Shown here piece after piece: positions 51,667 to 62,106 of a stretch of DNA of 64,000 nt; position 1 is the stretch's first letter; every line of letters starts with the position of its first letter. The translations under genes and the position numbers were made by a program. The stretch is from NCBI GenBank assembly GCA_016794525.1, contig JAEUJY010000059.1:62001-126000 (forward strand), given 5' to 3'. Origin of the DNA: Myxococcales bacterium (lineage in GTDB: Bacteria; Myxococcota_A; Polyangia; Haliangiales; Haliangiaceae). The notes under the pieces are model-generated. The model did not search any database. It was not told the DNA's origin and worked only from the letters and a program-made list of their open reading frames with translations.

Positions 51667-51734
51667 GGGTTTGTCGACAAACCCTCCCCCGCGGGGTCAT
51701 GCCCCCGCGGGTCCCCCACCCGATACGCGAGACA
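51664..51734 (+). repeat. Dispersed gene-end palindromic element, copy 2
   Basis: A perfect 22-bp palindrome (half-site GAGGGTTTGTC, 51665-51686), the GC hairpin CCCGCGGGG-TCATGC-CCCCGCGGG and the same tail as copy 1 (TCCCCCACCCGATACGCGA). The TGA stop codon of the upstream gene is part of the palindrome. Confidence 0.92.
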
Positions 51735-51779
51735 GCCGACGCCCGCTCACGCTCCCGCGCGTGGTAACAAACCACGGTC

Positions 51780-54098
<2,319 letters not shown>

Positions 54099-54151
54099 GT
54101 CCCGGCGCCGACCGCGATCACGCGCTACGGTGGCGTGAGCCCGAGCATCCC

Positions 54152-54562
54152 ATGAGCGTGCCCACGTCCATCCCGCAACCGGTCGTGCTGTACGACGGCA
54201 CGTGCGGGCTGTGCCATCGGTCGGTGCGCTGGCTGATGAAGCGCGACCGGCGGCGGCTGTGGTACGCGCCGCTGCAGGGCGAGACCGCGGCGGCGCTGCG
54301 GGCGACCTACCCGATCCCGGAGACGCTGGAGTCGGTGGTGCTGATCGACGGCGATCGCATGTTCCTGCGGAGCAAGGTGTTCCTCCACGCCGCGCGCCAC
54401 CTGACCCGGCCGTGGCGCTGGGCGTACGCGTTCCGCTGGCTGCCGGCGTGGCCGCTCGATCTCGGCTACCGCGTCGTCGCGCGCCTGCGCTACCGCCTGT
54501 TCGGCCACTACGACACCTGCCGGCTGCCGACCGCCGACGAGCGCGCCCAGCTCCTGCCATGA
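54152..54562 (+). CDS. DCC-family thiol-disulfide oxidoreductase (DUF393)
   Basis: A 136-residue thioredoxin-fold-like protein with DGTCGLC (residues 15-21) near the N-terminus, the DxxCxxC motif of the DCC family, followed by basic helices and FGHYDTCRLPT near the C-terminus. Members are predicted disulfide oxidoreductases of unknown partner. ATG 54152 gives the standard N-terminal YDG strand. The 3' end overlaps the YndJ-like gene by an ATGA, so the two are coupled. Confidence 0.88.
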   Translation: MSVPTSIPQPVVLYDGTCGLCHRSVRWLMKRDRRRLWYAPLQGETAAALRATYPIPETLESVVLIDGDRMFLRSKVFLHAARHLTRPWRWAYAFRWLPAWPLDLGYRVVARLRYRLFGHYDTCRLPTADERAQLLP

Positions 54563-56160
54563 CCTTGCTGGTCGACGGGCTGGCGGCGGCGCTCGCGGTG
54601 GTCGTCGCGGTGCTGGCGCCGCTCGCGGCGGCGGCGGTCGACGGCCGCGATCGCGACGGCGCGCGGGCGCCGCTGGTGATCGCCGCGCGCCGGCTGATGC
54701 TGCCGGCTGGCGCGCTGGCGGCGATCGCGCTGTGGCTGCCGGCCGGCGTCGGCGCGGCGCTGCTCACCCTGCCCTACGCGATCGCGTGCGCGCTGGTCGG
54801 GCTGCACGGCCTCGGGCGGCTGGCCGCGCGCGGCGGGCGCGGCCCCGCCGAGGTCGCCACCGCCGCCGGCCTGGTGCTGTGGCCGGGCGGCGCGCTGTGG
54901 CTGCTGGCGCACCGCGCCGGCGTCGACCTGCTCGGCTACCCGCCGCTGTGGGTCGGCCTCACCGCCGCGCACTTCCACGTCGCCGGTGCGTTCTTGCCGA
55001 TCATCGTCGGGCGCGCGGTCGTCGGGCGCGGCCGGATCGCCGGCGCGGTCGCGATCGTCGCCGTGCTGGCGGTGCCGCTCACCGCCGCCGGCATCGCCGG
55101 GCCGCGCTGGCTCGAGCAGGCGGCCGCGCTGACGATGGCCGCCGCCGGCCTCGGCAGCGCGCTGGTCTTGCTCACGACCCGCGGCGCGCTGGCGCGGCTG
55201 GCCGGCGCCGCGCTGCTGGTGACGATGGTGCTCGCCGCGCAGTACGCCAGCCGCGGCTGGATCGCGCCGCTGCGCCTGGGCGAGCTCGACGCGCTGACCA
55301 CGATGCTGGTGGCCCACGGCGCGCTCAACCTGCTCGGCGTCGCGCTGCCCGGCCTGCTCGCGACCGCGCGCGCCGGGGCGCTGCCCGGGCACGATCGCCC
55401 GCCGCTGTCGCGGGTGCGCGGCCGCGCCCACGTCGGGCCGCGGTTCTTCGACGATCAGCAGGTCGGCGCGCCGCGCGGGCTGGTCGACGATCTGGCGGCG
55501 CTCGGCCACGCCGGCCTCGACGCCGCGGCGGTCGCGCCGGCGATCCGCGCCTTCTACCAGCGGACCGCCGATCACGATCTGGTCGTGCGGCCGTCCTGGC
55601 GACGCGGCTTCCGCGCCGGCGCCCGGCTGTGGCAGCGCGTCGGCCGCCGGCTGGGGCAGCTCGATCTGCCGACCGACGCCGAGCGCGGCGACGAGGGCAT
55701 CACCAGCCGGATCGTCGGGCTCGATCCGGCGCGCGACGGCCGCCGCGATCCGCGCGCGTGGATCCGGCAGTACGCCGACGGGCGCGCGATGTACGTCGCG
55801 GCCTACGCCACCCACGCCCACGCCGGCCGCGCGTACATGAACATCGCGTTCCCGCTGCCCGGCGGCTCGATGACCAGCGTGCTGCGGATGGATCACCTCG
55901 GCGCCGGCGTCCGGGTGTCGACGCAGGTCGGCGGCGACGCCGGCATCTACTACGTCGCGCGCCTCGGCCGCTGGACCGCGCCGCTCCGCCTGCCGCTGTC
56001 CGAGATCATCGACGTGTGGACCGCCCACGATCCCGCCGCGCCGGCGGACCTGCGGGCCGCCACGCCGCCGGGCTTCACGACGATCGCGCGCCACCGGGTG
56101 TGGCTGTGCGGCGTGCGCTTCGTGACCCTCGACTACGCGATGCGGCCGCGGGGCGGATGA
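54559..56160 (+). CDS. YndJ-like membrane protein
   Basis: A 533-residue protein. The N-terminal 300 residues form about eight to ten hydrophobic segments, including WVGLTAAHFHVAGAFLPIIVGRAV, which carries the HFH..F motif of the YndJ family. The C-terminal 230 residues are soluble (RAFYQRTADHDLVVRPSWRRGFRAGARLWQRVGRRLGQL ... TSVLRMDHLGAGVRVST). YndJ has no experimentally known role that I can name. It begins on an ATGA with the DCC gene, which suggests a joint redox or membrane function. Confidence 0.72.
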   Translation: MTLLVDGLAAALAVVVAVLAPLAAAAVDGRDRDGARAPLVIAARRLMLPAGALAAIALWLPAGVGAALLTLPYAIACALVGLHGLGRLAARGGRGPAEVATAAGLVLWPGGALWLLAHRAGVDLLGYPPLWVGLTAAHFHVAGAFLPIIVGRAVVGRGRIAGAVAIVAVLAVPLTAAGIAGPRWLEQAAALTMAAAGLGSALVLLTTRGALARLAGAALLVTMVLAAQYASRGWIAPLRLGELDALTTMLVAHGALNLLGVALPGLLATARAGALPGHDRPPLSRVRGRAHVGPRFFDDQQVGAPRGLVDDLAALGHAGLDAAAVAPAIRAFYQRTADHDLVVRPSWRRGFRAGARLWQRVGRRLGQLDLPTDAERGDEGITSRIVGLDPARDGRRDPRAWIRQYADGRAMYVAAYATHAHAGRAYMNIAFPLPGGSMTSVLRMDHLGAGVRVSTQVGGDAGIYYVARLGRWTAPLRLPLSEIIDVWTAHDPAAPADLRAATPPGFTTIARHRVWLCGVRFVTLDYAMRPRGG

Positions 56161-56218
56161 CCTGCGCGATCCCGCGCGCGCCGCCGTCACAACCCGCGGC
56201 GCGCCGGCACTACCGCGC

Positions 56219-56524
56219 ATGACCAACCGAACCATCCTGTCGCGTGTCACCTTCGCGCTCGCCGCGGCCACCGTCCTGGCGCTCACCGGCTGCGCCGACG
56301 ACGACCCGGTCGCCGACGCCGCGAGCCACATGTGCGCCTGCGAGCGCGTCAACGAGCCGGGCACCGACGTCGCCGCGTGCGAGGCCGAGGTCGAGGGCGT
56401 GCTCGCCACCAGCGCCGACTGCGTCGCGTGCATCAACGCCAACGCCGGCAGCGCGGCCAACGCGCAGACCTGCGCGACCCTCAGCGCGACCTGCACCGCC
56501 GCGTGCGGCTTCGGCGACGGCTGA
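56219..56524 (+). CDS. Small Cys-rich lipoprotein
   Basis: A 101-residue lipoprotein (lipobox LALTGC) whose mature part has eight cysteines, including CAC (HMCACERVNEPGTDVAAC) and CVAC. The periodic cysteines recall the CxCx4C lipoproteins at 8610 and 9107 but spacing differs. No family is recognised. The ATG at 56219 fits the signal peptide. It is followed by a 169-bp gap. Confidence 0.75.
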   Translation: MTNRTILSRVTFALAAATVLALTGCADDDPVADAASHMCACERVNEPGTDVAACEAEVEGVLATSADCVACINANAGSAANAQTCATLSATCTAACGFGDG

Positions 56525-56665
56525 CCACGGACGCGGGTTTCGCCAACGGGGGTTGACGGTGAAGGTGTGACGCCGCGTGGACGGTCCGCCCGGCGTGGTG
56601 ACCAAGCACCACCACCGCGGCGGTGACGGCGGGGCTGGCGCGCCCCGACCGTGACGGCGTTCGCA

Positions 56666-56680
56666 CGGCACGCGGCTTGC
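56666..56680 (+). promoter_or_regulatory. Sigma-54-like -24/-12 promoter candidate
   Basis: CGGCACG-CGGC-TTGC: GG and GC spaced by exactly ten bases and ten of eleven matches to the consensus. It lies 13 bases before ATG 56694, which leaves a leader of about 2 bases. Chance is not excluded in such GC-rich DNA. Confidence 0.35.
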
Positions 56681-56693
56681 CTCAGGCCGCGCC

Positions 56694-57608
56694 ATGTCCC
56701 TCTCCCGCCTCCTCGTCGTCCCCGCCCTCCTCGCCACCTCCCTCTTGGCCGCGTGCTCGGACGACGCCGCCGACCCCGACCTGTTCCCCGGCCGCGTGCC
56801 GTGCGCCAGCGACGCCAGCTGGGACGGCGGCGCGCCGACCCACCGGACGTTCGTCTACGACGCCGACAAGCACCTGCTGTCGTCGCGCTCGGTCGATCCC
56901 GACGGCACCGTCAGCGCGACGGTCACCAACACCTGGGTCGACGGCCACCTCGCGACCAGCGAGCGGCAGACCGCGACCACGCACACCCGCACGACGTACA
57001 CCTACGTCGACGATCTGCTGCGGACGATCGATCGCGCCGATCTCGTGCTCGACAACGGCGACTCCGGCTACACGCTGACGATCACCTACCGCGGCGACGT
57101 GCAGGTCGCGCAGCGCCTGGTCTGGCACGACCCGGCGCGGGGCAGCACGATGACCACGATCACCGGCGACGACACCGCCCGGTCGACCTGGCGCGAGTGT
57201 CCGGAGGGCGCCGACGCCGGCCCGTGCACGGTGTCGGTGTGGGAGCAACCCGATCGCGACCCGACCCACTGGACGCGCGGCACGATCGACGCCGGCGAGG
57301 ACGGCACGATCGACGACGAGTTCACCCAGACCTACGACCGCAACTTCCTGCCGCTGGTGTTCGAGTGGCGCACGCTGATCGACACGCAGCTCACGCTCGA
57401 TCAGCGCGAGACCAGCACCCGCGAGGCCGACGGGACCGAGCTGCGCCGGACGCTCGAGGTGCTGACCGCGCCGGCCGCGACGCTGGTCGAGACCTTCGCC
57501 TTCACGTGCGCCGCGGCCCGCACGCCCGCCGCGTCCTTCGGCGGCCCGGCCGCCGACCGACCCGAGCCGTCGCTCGCGCGGTTCCGGCGCAACCCGACGC
57601 AGCTCTGA
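56694..57608 (+). CDS. Lipoprotein with RHS/YD-repeat-like beta strands
   Basis: A 304-residue lipoprotein (lipobox LLAAC). The mature part has repeated short strand phrases (FVYDADKHLLSSRSVDPDGTVSATVTNTWVDGHL, TTYTYVDDLLRTIDRADL, each shown in part) resembling the Tyr-Asp repeats of RHS proteins and similar myxobacterial lipoproteins. It may fold as a beta coil on the cell surface. Start ATG 56694. The gene after it begins 42 bp downstream in the same frame. Confidence 0.72.
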   Translation: MSLSRLLVVPALLATSLLAACSDDAADPDLFPGRVPCASDASWDGGAPTHRTFVYDADKHLLSSRSVDPDGTVSATVTNTWVDGHLATSERQTATTHTRTTYTYVDDLLRTIDRADLVLDNGDSGYTLTITYRGDVQVAQRLVWHDPARGSTMTTITGDDTARSTWRECPEGADAGPCTVSVWEQPDRDPTHWTRGTIDAGEDGTIDDEFTQTYDRNFLPLVFEWRTLIDTQLTLDQRETSTREADGTELRRTLEVLTAPAATLVETFAFTCAAARTPAASFGGPAADRPEPSLARFRRNPTQL

Positions 57609-57650
57609 TCGCGGCGACGGCGCCACGGCAGATCGAGTACGCTGCCGCTG

Positions 57651-58964
57651 TTGTCCGACACCCCGCAGCCGACGCGCAGCTTCCCGGGTGGCCCGCGCCG
57701 GCGGGTCGCCTTCCTGGTCGCGGTGGCGGTGGGCGTGTTCTTCGTGCCGCGATGGTGGGGCGTCGCCATCGCGCTCGCCGCGATGGCGGGCGCGTGGGTG
57801 TGGCTCGGGCTCGGCGGCCAGCGGGTGCTGCGGCAGATCCGCAAGCTGATCCCGATCTCGCTGTTGTTCATCGCCGGCTACGCGCTGTTCTCCGACGATC
57901 CCGCGCGCGATCAGTGGTGGACGCTCGACCTCGGGGTCGTCCACCTCGACCTCAACGCGTGGGGCGCCGAGCTGGGCCTGACGATGGCGCTGCGGATCAT
58001 CACGGTCGTGCTGGCGTCCCACGTCGCCCGCGCCGGTGACGCGCGGGCGCTGGCCCACGGCCTGCGCAAGCTCGGCATGCCGCGCCTGGCCGCGGTGGCG
58101 ATCGACGCGACGCTGATGCTCCTCGACGGCGGCATGCGCGGCGGCGGCGGCCGGGGGCGCGGCGGCGGCGGTGGTGGTGGACGTGGCGGCGGCGGCGGTG
58201 GCGGTGGTGGCGGCGGCGGCGGTGGCGGCGGTGGCGGTGGCGGCGGTGGCGGCCATCACGACGACGCCACGCCCGGCGGCTTCGTCGCCGGCCTGCGCCG
58301 GCTCGCGCGCGGCGACGTCGGCGCGCTGGTCGATCCGTTCCGGCGCCACCTGCGCCGGGTCGACCGTCACCTGCGCGAGCAAGACCCCGACCTGCCGCCC
58401 CACGTCGCCACCGACGCCGGCGCGATCGCCGCGGTCGCGCTGACCATGCTCGGCGTCAAGGCGCTGAAGATCCTCCCCGGCATCCCGTTCCTGCCCGGCT
58501 ACAAGGGCGTGCTCCTCTTGCCGCTGTACCTGGTGGCCGCCGAGGTCACGCGAACCAAGGTTGGCGCCACGCTGACCGGCCTGACGATGGGCACCGTCGC
58601 GTTCCTGCTGGGCGACGGCCGCTACGGCGTGTTCGAGATCGCCAAGCACGTCACGCCGGGCATCATCGTCGACCTGCTGTACGGCCTGGCGCGCCGGGCC
58701 GCCGGCACCCACCGGATCCGCCGGATCGTCACCTACTCGACCCTGGGCCTCCTGGCCGCGCTGGGGCGGTTCGCGACGATCACGGTGATCGCCCTGGCCG
58801 TGCAGCCGCCGGCACTTGTTTACGCCGTGTTACTTCCCGGCCTCCTGGTCCACGGTATTTTCGGCGTCCTGTCGGGGGTGGTCACCGCGCCGCTCCTGAC
58901 CGCGCTGTCGTCCCCGAACGAACCGAACGAACCGCACGCCCCGCACGCCCCGGAGCCTCCATGA
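57651..58964 (+). CDS. EcfT-like membrane protein with polyglycine insert and second membrane domain
   Basis: A 437-residue protein. The N-terminal half (to about residue 160) resembles the ECF-transporter transmembrane (EcfT/CbiQ) family: hydrophobic spans, then ASHVARAGDARALAHGLRKLGMPRLAAVAIDATLMLL. A run of Gly (about residues 162-203, with few Arg and a His pair at the end) follows where EcfT has its coupling loop. The C-terminal part has about five more spans (GVLLLPLYLVAAEVTRTKVGATLTGLTMG ... VYAVLLPGLLVHGIFGVLSG) resembling an S-component. The start is TTG 57651, the only start in frame. It overlaps the first storage-protein gene by ATGA. No ATPase gene is near. Confidence 0.65.
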   Translation: MSDTPQPTRSFPGGPRRRVAFLVAVAVGVFFVPRWWGVAIALAAMAGAWVWLGLGGQRVLRQIRKLIPISLLFIAGYALFSDDPARDQWWTLDLGVVHLDLNAWGAELGLTMALRIITVVLASHVARAGDARALAHGLRKLGMPRLAAVAIDATLMLLDGGMRGGGGRGRGGGGGGGRGGGGGGGGGGGGGGGGGGGGGGGHHDDATPGGFVAGLRRLARGDVGALVDPFRRHLRRVDRHLREQDPDLPPHVATDAGAIAAVALTMLGVKALKILPGIPFLPGYKGVLLLPLYLVAAEVTRTKVGATLTGLTMGTVAFLLGDGRYGVFEIAKHVTPGIIVDLLYGLARRAAGTHRIRRIVTYSTLGLLAALGRFATITVIALAVQPPALVYAVLLPGLLVHGIFGVLSGVVTAPLLTALSSPNEPNEPHAPHAPEPP

Positions 58965-59806
58965 GCAACCTCGTCAGCGGCGATGGCCGCACCCACATCG
59001 AGTCGCGTCTGATGCGCGAGTCGCTCCAGGATCGGCGCGTCGTCGCCGGCACCGACAGCGACCGCGACGTCCACATCTTCCCCGACGCCGCGCTGATCGG
59101 CATCGGCGGCCAGAGCATCTTCGACCGCGGCAAGGACGCGATCCTGCCGCTGGTCGACGAGATCGCCGCGATCAAGCGCGACCTCGGCAAGAAGATGGTG
59201 CTGGCCGTCGGCGGCGGCACCCGGGTCCGGCACACGCTGTCGGTCGCGCTCGACCTCGGCCTGCCGGTCGGCGGCATCGCGCAGCTGATCGGCGCGATGG
59301 AGGAGCTCAACGCGATCCTGCTCAACACGCTCTTGGCCAAGCACGGCTCGATGCCGATGCAGCGCGATCACTTCTGGGATCTGCCGCTGTACTTCTCGTC
59401 GGGCATCCTGCCGATCGCGATCTCGATCCCGCCGTACCACTTCTGGGAGCCGCCGCCCGACGAGGGCGTGCTGCCGCAGCACGGCTCCGACTTCGGCCTG
59501 TTCCAGCTGGCCGAGGTGCTGTCGATGGGGCAGCTGATCTTCGTCAAGGATCAGGACGGCCTCTACGACAAGGACCCCGCGGTCCACGCCGACGCGCGCC
59601 ACATCCCGCGCATCACGCTGGCCGAGCTGCTGGCCAACCCGCCGCCGACCAACATCCTCGACGCCGAGCTGTTCCGGGCCTGGGCCACCGCCAAGAACAT
59701 CACCCGCGTCCAGATCGTCAACGGCCTCAAGCCGGGCATGCTCACCGCCGCGATCCGCGGCGAGGACGTCGGCACGGTCATCGTCAAGGAGGGCGGCCGT
59801 GGCTGA
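58961..59806 (+). CDS. Molybdenum storage protein-like subunit (amino-acid-kinase fold)
   Basis: A 281-residue protein of the amino-acid-kinase fold. IGGQSIFDRG (47-56), AVGGGTRVRH (82-91), LDLGLPVGG, IPPYHFWEPP (157-166) and VQIVNGLKPGMLTAAIRGEDVG (250-271, shown in part) match the molybdenum storage proteins MosA/MosB, which hold polyoxomolybdate clusters, rather than UMP kinase or glutamate kinase. It lacks the SRIPPHR version found in its partner (DEGVLPQHGSDFG instead). ATGA coupling to the upstream EcfT-like gene, 8-bp overlap with its partner. Confidence 0.82.
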   Translation: MSNLVSGDGRTHIESRLMRESLQDRRVVAGTDSDRDVHIFPDAALIGIGGQSIFDRGKDAILPLVDEIAAIKRDLGKKMVLAVGGGTRVRHTLSVALDLGLPVGGIAQLIGAMEELNAILLNTLLAKHGSMPMQRDHFWDLPLYFSSGILPIAISIPPYHFWEPPPDEGVLPQHGSDFGLFQLAEVLSMGQLIFVKDQDGLYDKDPAVHADARHIPRITLAELLANPPPTNILDAELFRAWATAKNITRVQIVNGLKPGMLTAAIRGEDVGTVIVKEGGRG

Positions 59807-60602
59807 CCGCAAGATCATCGAGTCGACGCTCGCCCGCACCAACCTGACCGATCACGACCTCGCCAACGTCGCGTACTCGCCGACCGCGGTGATGCCCGAC
59901 GTCCGGGTGGTCAAGATCGGCGGCCAGTCGGTGATGGACCGCGGCCGCGCCGCGCTGTTCCCGATCCTCGACGAGCTGGTCGCCGCCCGCAAGGAGGGCA
60001 TCCAGGTCGTCGTGCTGGTCGGCGGCGGCACCCGCGCGCGCCACATCTACTCGATCGCCAGCGAGCTCGAGATGCCGGTCGGCGTGATGGCCACGCTCGG
60101 CAAGTACATCCCGATGCAGAACGCGCGGATGGTGCAGATGCTGCTCGCCAAGCACGGCGGCCTGTACATCCTGCCCGACGACTTCGAGAAGCTACCGCTG
60201 TACCTGCAGCTCGGCTGCCTGCCGGTGATGAGCGGCATGCCGCCGTTCGGCTACTGGGAGAAGCGCGAGGAGGGCAGCCGCATCCCGCCGCACCGCACCG
60301 ACGCCGGCGTGTTCCTGTCGGCCGAGTTCCTGGGCGCGCGCCGCGCGATCTTCATCAAGGACGAGGACGGCCTGTACACCGACGACCCGAAGAAGAACCC
60401 CGCGGCGACCCACATCCCGCGGATCTCGGTCGCCGACCTCAAGGCCCGCGACCTGCCCGACCTCGTCGTCGAGCGCGTCGTCCTCGACTACCTGCCCCGC
60501 GCCCGCGCCTGCAAGGAGCTGCAGATCGTCAACGGCACCACGCCGGGCACCGTCCTCGCCGCCCTCCGCGGCCAGGACGTCGGCACCATCATCCACGCCT
60601 GA
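59799..60602 (+). CDS. Molybdenum storage protein-like subunit, partner
   Basis: A 267-residue paralogue of the preceding protein (KIGGQSVMDRG, LVGGGTRARH, GMPPFGYWE, GSRIPPHRTDAGVFL, LQIVNGTTPGTVLAALRGQDVG, shown in part). SRIPPHR-(T/A)-D is the best match to the storage-protein pair of Azotobacter vinelandii that I recall. Two such genes in tandem, with different cluster-region loops, fit the alpha/beta hetero-hexamer. GTG 59799 has AGGAGGG upstream and overlaps the preceding stop by 8 bp. The 3' end adjoins a hexamer array within 5 bp. Confidence 0.83.
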   Translation: MADRKIIESTLARTNLTDHDLANVAYSPTAVMPDVRVVKIGGQSVMDRGRAALFPILDELVAARKEGIQVVVLVGGGTRARHIYSIASELEMPVGVMATLGKYIPMQNARMVQMLLAKHGGLYILPDDFEKLPLYLQLGCLPVMSGMPPFGYWEKREEGSRIPPHRTDAGVFLSAEFLGARRAIFIKDEDGLYTDDPKKNPAATHIPRISVADLKARDLPDLVVERVVLDYLPRARACKELQIVNGTTPGTVLAALRGQDVGTIIHA

Positions 60603-60606
60603 AACC

Positions 60607-60952
60607 CGAACCCGGATCGAGATCCGGATCGGGATCGGGATCCGGATCGGGATCCGGATCGGGAGCCGGATCGGGATCCGGATCCGGATCGGGATCGGGA
60701 TCCGGATCGGGATCCGGATCGGGATCCGTCGCCGGATCCGGTTCCGGAACCGGTCGCCGTCGCGGCCACGGTCACGGTCGCCGTCGCGGTCGCCGTCGCG
60801 GCCACGGTCGCCGTCACGGTCGCGGCCGCCGTCGCGGTCACGGTCGCCGTCGCGGTCGCGGCCACGGTCGCCGTCGCGGTCGCGGTCGCGGCCACGGTCG
60901 CCGTCGCCGTCGCGGTCGCGGCCGCGGTCGCCGTCGCGGCCGCGGCCGCGGC
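60607..60952. repeat. Hexamer arrays GGATCC/GGATCG and GGTCGC/GGCCAC
   Basis: About 120 bp of GATCCG/GATCGG units followed by about 215 bp of GTCGCG/GGCCAC/GGTCGC units, filling the convergent gap from the storage-protein gene (stop 60602) to the stop codon at 60953. Open frames within it are repeat artefacts; no gene is seen. Confidence 0.94.
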
Positions 60953-61720
60953 CTACTGAGCGGGTCCGCCCTTGTCGGCCTCGCGCTCCTTGCCGTGGCC
61001 ATCCCCCTCGCCCGAGTGGTTCCCGCCGTGGTCGCCCTTGCCGCCGCCGGCGCCCGCGCCCTTGCCGGCCTCGCCGTCCGGCGGCACGGTGGCCGGCCGG
61101 AAGGCGTTCATCTTGTCGATGCGGGTCACGACCTCCTTGGCGAGGTCGGCCGCGGTCATCGCGCCGGTCGAGGTCATGACGACCTTGACGCCGCCCTCGA
61201 TCTCCGACGAGGCGATCGTGACGTCCTTGGCGGTGATCACCGGGCACATGCCGGCGCCGCCGCCGGTGCCCTCGCCGCTGTGCTTGACGTCGGCGTCGGG
61301 CGCGGCCTGCACCGCGACCAGGTGCGCGGCGCGCTTGCGCACGGTGGCCACCGCGTCCGGATCGGTCGCGGTGATCGCCAGCGCGATCGCGTTCTTCAGC
61401 GTGGCGTCCTCGACCAGCTCGGCCTTGGCGCCGGCGACCGCCGCGGGGCAGTTGCCGGCCTTGTTCGACATGCCCGGGTCGACCCCGGTGGCCGCGGCGC
61501 TGCCGCTGCCGGCCTGGTCACCGCTGCCAGCGGCGGTGCCGGCCGCGGTGCCAGCGGCGGTCCCGGCCGCGGTGCCAGCGGCGGTCCCAGCCGCGGTGCC
61601 AGCGGCGGTCCCGGCCGCGGTGCCGGCGGCGGGCGCGGGCTTGTCGTTCTGCTTCTTCTTGCAGGCGGTCGCCGACAGGGCGACGGCCGCGATCATCACG
61701 GTGAGCGTGCGCAGGCGCAT
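60953..61720 (-). CDS. Lipoprotein with (AAGT)n repeats and His/Gly-rich tail
   Basis: A 255-residue lipoprotein (lipobox LSATAC). After a KKKQNDKPAP segment come eight AAGT repeats (a 12-bp DNA repeat, about 61530-61635), then a globular part (GNCPAAVAGAKAELVEDATLKNAIALAIT ... VKVVMTSTGAMTAADLAKEVVTRIDKMN, shown in part) with CPVI, and a tail rich in Gly, His, Lys and Glu that could bind metal. No family recognised. AGGAGG precedes ATG 61720. Its stop codon abuts the hexamer array. Confidence 0.78.
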   Translation of the reverse strand: MRLRTLTVMIAAVALSATACKKKQNDKPAPAAGTAAGTAAGTAAGTAAGTAAGTAAGTAAGTAAGSGDQAGSGSAAATGVDPGMSNKAGNCPAAVAGAKAELVEDATLKNAIALAITATDPDAVATVRKRAAHLVAVQAAPDADVKHSGEGTGGGAGMCPVITAKDVTIASSEIEGGVKVVMTSTGAMTAADLAKEVVTRIDKMNAFRPATVPPDGEAGKGAGAGGGKGDHGGNHSGEGDGHGKEREADKGGPAQ

Positions 61721-61768
61721 GGATCCTCCTCGGCGGATGCTACCCGGCGCTGCCGCGGCGCGCACCTC

Positions 61769-61797
61769 TTGACGGCGGGCCAGCGACCGAGTAGATA
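61769..61797 (+). promoter_or_regulatory. Sigma-70-type promoter of the tRNA operon
   Basis: TTGACG (61769-61774), 17-bp spacer, TAGATA (61792-61797). Transcription would start near 61804, about 20 bases before tRNA-Gln. Confidence 0.75.
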
Positions 61798-61822
61798 GCT
61801 GTCGCCCGTTTCAGGGTGATCC

Positions 61823-61893
61823 TCGGGGATCGTCTAATGGCAGGACGTCAGTCTCTGGAGCTGACTATCTTGGTTCGAATCCAAGTCCCCGAA
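61823..61893 (+). tRNA. tRNA-Gln (anticodon CTG)
   Basis: Seven-bp acceptor stem TCGGGGA/TCCCCGA, D arm with GG in the loop, anticodon stem TCAGT/GCTGA with loop CTCTGGA (anticodon CTG), T arm CTTGG-TTCGAAT-CCAAG, discriminator A. CCA is not encoded. It reads Gln CAG codons; the synthetase gene glnS is in the same window. Confidence 0.95.
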
Positions 61894-61905
61894 CGCAGGC
61901 CTTGA

Positions 61906-61925
61906 CGCAGAGCTTCGGTTCTGCG
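61906..61925 (+). other. UUCG-tetraloop hairpin between the two tRNAs
   Basis: CGCAGAGC-TTCG-GTTCTGCG, an 8-bp stem with one G-U pair closed by a UUCG loop. A stable spacer structure that could guide tRNA precursor processing. Confidence 0.7.
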
Positions 61926-61940
61926 ACAAGAACGCCGACC

Positions 61941-62013
61941 GGCCCCATAGTCTAGCGGTCTAGGACGTCGCCCTCTCACGGCGAAAACAAGGGTTCAAGT
62001 CCCTTTGGGGTCA
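61941..62013 (+). tRNA. tRNA-Glu (anticodon CTC)
   Basis: Acceptor stem GGCCCCA/TGGGGTC, anticodon stem TCGCC/GGCGA with loop CTCTCAC (anticodon CTC), T arm AAGGG-TTCAAGT-CCCTT, discriminator A. CCA is not encoded. It reads Glu GAG codons and is co-transcribed with tRNA-Gln. Confidence 0.95.
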
Positions 62014-62045
62014 CGACAAGACGACGGTCCACCCGGACCACAAGA

Positions 62046-62072
62046 GCGCCCACCCGGGCGCCTCGTCATTTT
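62046..62072 (+). terminator. Terminator of the tRNA operon
   Basis: GCGCCC-ACCC-GGGCGC hairpin followed by CTCGTCATTTT, 33 bases after tRNA-Glu. Confidence 0.65.
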
Positions 62073-62106
62073 CGGGGTCTGATCGCCGGCCGCGCCCCGG
62101 GCGCCG

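Noticed and set aside
58961-60602. Annotation of the two storage-like proteins as UMP kinase or acetylglutamate kinase
   Set aside because: They lack those families' substrate motifs and carry the SRIPPHR, FWE/YWE and NGxxPG motifs of molybdenum storage proteins.
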